This document shows, piece after piece, positions 7,601 to 7,706 of a DNA stretch of 7,706 nucleotides; position 1 is the first letter of the stretch; each line of letters opens with the position of its first letter. Source of the DNA: Patescibacteria group bacterium (GTDB lineage Bacteria > Patescibacteriota > Patescibacteriia > Veblenbacterales > UBA10138); assembly GCA_003512705.1 (NCBI GenBank), contig DOPF01000069.1, positions 8,090 to 15,795 of the forward strand. Direction: 5' to 3'. The notes below the pieces were generated by a model. It did not search any database. It saw only the letters and a program-made list of their open reading frames with translations, and was not told where the DNA came from. The position numbers and the translations under genes are program-made.

Positions 7601-7706
7601 GCCAGCCGCGCCATAATCTACTGTTACATTAACATCGGCTGTGCGCGGCAAATCTGGAGAGCCCGGCACGCTAAATCTTATAGTAGTATTATTCCAACTC
7701 GTGGGT
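1679..7706 (-). CDS. Giant Cys-rich multidomain surface/secreted protein (N-terminus beyond right edge)
   Basis: The frame is open from the right edge to the TAA at 1681-1679, giving 2008 visible residues. A GTG at 7669-7667 is a possible start by rule, but the 12 codons before it are open and read as domain sequence (TSWNNTTIRF), so the true start is outside the window. Visible order: tail of an IPT/TIG-like domain (1-49), IPT/TIG (50-140), undefined region (141-269), Big_5/SbsA Ig-like domain (270-382), Ig-like and linker region (383-638), GspG-like domain (639-746), linker (747-799), twelve PF18998-like divergent InlB B-repeats (800-1852), and a two-fold W/Y/G-rich C-terminal domain (1853-2008). 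Cysteines are abundant and regularly paired in the repeats, indicating an oxidising extracytoplasmic location. No LPXTG, PEP-CTERM or C-terminal membrane helix is present, so any anchor must be N-terminal or non-covalent. An adhesin or stalk role is inferred. No enzymatic motif was recognised. Confidence 0.9.
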   Translation of the reverse strand, partial: PTSWNNTTIRFSVPGSPDLPRTADVNVTVDYGAAGGGSKTSNGILFYGEPFITSITPSTGPAGSGVTIRGGNFGPSVGTVTFNGVNSESLPPQCLVTTWTNTQIVAKAPSAGSTGLVKVKTATPPGLQTTDARSKTFTYDASQPLAPLLCNLSQASVGSPPFPAIDLLGDLFGSKGLTDQVNFTNQVFISLITHLTIWTNELISTRPLPDETESGDVTVQKDVTITVKKCSGVLVGSICLGSWTDVNESHRVVSNPLAFTVGVGPGGPVGNLLVTGFIPADASGGNCRNTLIAADFNKLVEPNSVSSDDVKLYKIIIGTPATEVAGQLRLTNNGGTSRLSFVPNEPLAAGTIYSFNVGTNLTGRDGSTLDCSGGCFNTFTTGADICQINKVTITPAERLFTALDQTQDFLAEALTPDGNPLTVAFTWAEVDAADVIESAPLDENNEVTPHNKNGRASLEVTADGSALGAGIKKASAAVDVWLCEDPYLFESADYNFSFRYCKQKTAGDPRLPNLLGPTVPIGPPVADATLLPPELLFNIAGTEDVIGVRAYRNADYLAPAEWLKQKQGSTVTLNNTQIDGYAAATGGQTVYVSSLNVTTGRDVYSNELLLSLNQQAGPAARQIFEELVNSWQFNTNLVTEDDQQKLQADFKRLMDLKSIRDSLDRYAVLHDYTVPLLPSGSYIPALSTSKWNSWQQTLAAALGKTLPVDPINSFGACAGHDPATCWDEVTKDFTCPADSYIYRYRALSSQIARLYFNPEFTTVFGGSGITWKGSPEITVPGPADNADECSDTNPIVWQEVDYANPVLSVAPPDNGVVRSDDSKINCGAACNANYASVKKCSATAAANAGGACLTDADCGSTSGACQDTASQVTLTATPQAGYKFTGWSGCDVPGTTECHVKMDVSKDVSAGFSAVTYTLTLNKEGDGTVTLTNMANGSAINCTANCTASYSGGPTVRLTAAPASGFVFAGWGGSCTGTGSCQVVMGSNKTVGAKFIPTHRLRVVPSGPGTVVSNPAGLISCGADCTEDIPEGTSVTLIPVAGVKAAFTGWGGDCTGAGSCTVVLDGDKTITAAFETVIIKYNLDVTRGGTGTGLVTSSDGFINCGSDCSETYDEDKLIILTASPGVGSDFDGWVVNGSETFCPAASSTCSLTFDRHYIIQAKFKPKIFNVSITKGGAGTGTVASDPAGINCGGTCQYNFVYGQTVVLTPTPVPPDEFTTWGGEVACGGAGTCTIVVTSNLNITARFDKTFELEVKNNGGSGLGTVVSNPKGLNGVAINCGGDCKDRFISGAQIDTNGDGTNDASTVLTATAASGSAFAGWSGGGCGGTGDCNLLSTNDVVVTAIFNVVPLTYQLNVTTSGSGNVKSSPSGIDCGNGGSTCGASFANGAPVTLLPTAAAGSSFTNWTGNCSGSGSCNVTMDGLKNVGAVFTADEHTVTVIIVNPGGTVTSDVGGINCPGTCSDNYDYGASVTLTAIPQAGYTFSGWSVGCSGTGQCNLTMGSTDITVYATFSPIIYFLTVSKVISSGTGTVVSDIGGINLVCTPGCSSSSYPYSSGQTVTLTATPTGGSGIAGWVGDCAAIPAFNKCVVTMTSAKNVQINFSPPPPPVYTVTINPAPSGGTVTGTSINCPGDCTGSFDSGTPVTLTANNNATYAFKRWVGDECNSSTNSNCTFNISGNKTLTAEFAPIRQLKITIAGGSGSVTTNPAGTSCGVNCYEFVDGQAVTLTALAASGYAFKNWTLDAASCGNTNPCIITMTTNKTVTAEFMVASSTCYNLQTLVGPVSGAGVVNRDLSNSPDCLVGKYTAGTTIQLTAAANAGYEFDKWTGNASGSLNPLSFSMPASNAVIAAIFKTPAPLTYTYHMYDQFNVISLPFNVADSTWNVLFPTAVQRPWKLEGSYVTVDNIEPGYAYMIKFNGEQDVTITGTSPVDSYSYSASGGWWGVGSLSTTVSISKLTSSPGAITQIAYWDGAASPQGWVTSGITDIIRGVGYWLKTNLLSSETTTITLTK
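1682..2149 (-). other. C-terminal domain of two similar halves, Trp/Tyr/Gly-rich, Cys-free
   Basis: The last 156 residues contain no cysteine, unlike the repeats before them. Each half starts with a small aromatic strand (FNVISLPFNV; WWGVGSLSTTVS), passes through a Trp-containing centre (RPWKLEGSYV; IAYWDGAASPQGWV), and ends with a G-aromatic-K segment and Thr/Ile strand (PGYAYMIKF...VTITG; RGVGYWLKTN...TTITL). This suggests a duplicated beta-rich terminal module, possibly for sorting or ligand binding. I cannot name a family. Confidence 0.6.
3800..3826 (-). other. Putative calcium loop inserted in repeat R6
   Basis: Visible residues 1294-1302 read DTNGDGTND, a D-x-N-x-D-x-x-x-D arrangement typical of EF-hand or dockerin-like calcium loops. 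It lies within the extra residues of R6, just before the VLTA strand, where other repeats have only a short G-x-x-V turn. Calcium binding is inferred. Confidence 0.5.
5096..5194 (-). other. Four-cysteine mini-module inserted in repeat R1
   Basis: About 33 extra residues sit between the Y-x-S-V turn and the VTLTATP strand of R1, with cysteines at visible residues 840 to 865 in the order KKCSAT, GACLTDADC, GACQ. The C-x-T-D-A-D-C-G form resembles small Cys-rich motifs common in secreted bacterial proteins. It carries its own even number of cysteines, so it could close its own disulfides. Confidence 0.55.
5468..5791 (-). other. GspG/pseudopilin-like domain embedded in the giant protein
   Basis: Visible residues 639-746 contain a helix of the form F-K-R-L-M-DLKSIRDSLDRYAV, a PSGSYIP segment, W..WQQTLAAALG, LPVDPIN, a Cys-containing loop (CAGHDPATCWDE, FTCPADS) and YIYRYRA. 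The helix, the LPxDP turn and the final Y-x-Y-R strand match the order in soluble parts of GspG-type pseudopilins and in the left-edge gene. No membrane helix or prepilin leader precedes it. The evidence is a pattern match only. Confidence 0.55.
6560..6898 (-). other. Big_5 (SbsA-type) Ig-like domain
   Basis: Visible residues 270-382 run G-F-I-P-A-D-A...AADFNKLVEPNSVSSDDVKL...AGQLRL...LSFVPNEPLAAGTIYSFNV...DGSTLDCSGGC...FTTG. The order P.....N.LI.a.FN..v...SV....v.L, then P..pL..GT.Y...V, then FtTG is characteristic of the bacterial Ig-like family PF13205 found in surface-layer and adhesin-type proteins. Confidence 0.75.
7286..7558 (-). other. IPT/TIG domain (and tail of a preceding one to the right edge)
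   Basis: Visible residues 50-140 begin PFITSITPSTGPAGSGVTI and continue RGGNFGPSVGTVTFNGV, W.NTQIVAKAP and GLVKVKT to TFTYD, a clear IPT/TIG Ig-like fold. The residues before it (TSWNNTTIRFSVPG through ILFYGE) match the end of another such domain: a W..t.I.f.vP strand followed by V.V...g..SNG..F. At least two IPT/TIG domains are therefore adjacent, and more may lie upstream. Confidence 0.85.

Noticed and set aside
7667..7669. GTG as the start of the giant protein
   Set aside because: The frame is open to the window edge and the preceding 12 residues look like IPT/TIG domain sequence. No Shine-Dalgarno sequence precedes the GTG.
1..7706. Alternative genetic code (UGA as glycine, as in Gracilibacteria/SR1)
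   Set aside because: All three frames read through without needing any in-frame TGA, and both visible stops are TAA. Code 11 suffices.

Overview
The window looks like part of a genome from a Candidate Phyla Radiation (Patescibacteria, probably Parcubacteria-like) bacterium. This rests on recognising protein styles, not on a marker gene. The clues are a small membrane protein beginning MFEDLNKPSGVEDIFSDTD, a Pro-rich tail-anchor-like organisation followed by DxDxDG calcium repeats, GspG-like soluble domains inside non-pilin proteins, and a giant Cys-rich surface protein. The visible frames use the standard bacterial code, and both stop codons inside the window are TAA.

All genes lie on the minus strand, so transcription runs from the right edge to the left. 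At 1679-7706 is the 3' part (2008 visible residues) of a giant secreted or surface protein whose N-terminus lies beyond the right edge. Its order is: the end of one IPT/TIG-like domain, a complete IPT/TIG domain, an undefined region, a Big_5 (SbsA-type) Ig-like domain, another Ig-like stretch, a GspG/pseudopilin-like globular domain, twelve divergent InlB B-type repeats (PF18998-like) each with four conserved cysteines, and a Trp/Tyr/Gly-rich C-terminal domain made of two similar halves.

After a 63-bp AT-rich gap holding a good sigma70-type promoter come two small single-pass membrane proteins 17 bp apart, probably one operon. The first (929-1615) has a cytoplasmic Pro-rich N-terminus, one membrane helix and three thrombospondin-type-3-like DxDxDG repeats. 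The second (1-911, C-terminus cut by the left edge) has the same plan with a GspG-like domain between the membrane helix and the calcium repeats.

Together the three genes look like a cell-envelope module: one very long disulfide-rich, adhesin-like stalk and two calcium-binding membrane proteins. That joint role is inferred from domain content and proximity. No RNA gene, mobile element, CRISPR array or rho-independent terminator was recognised.
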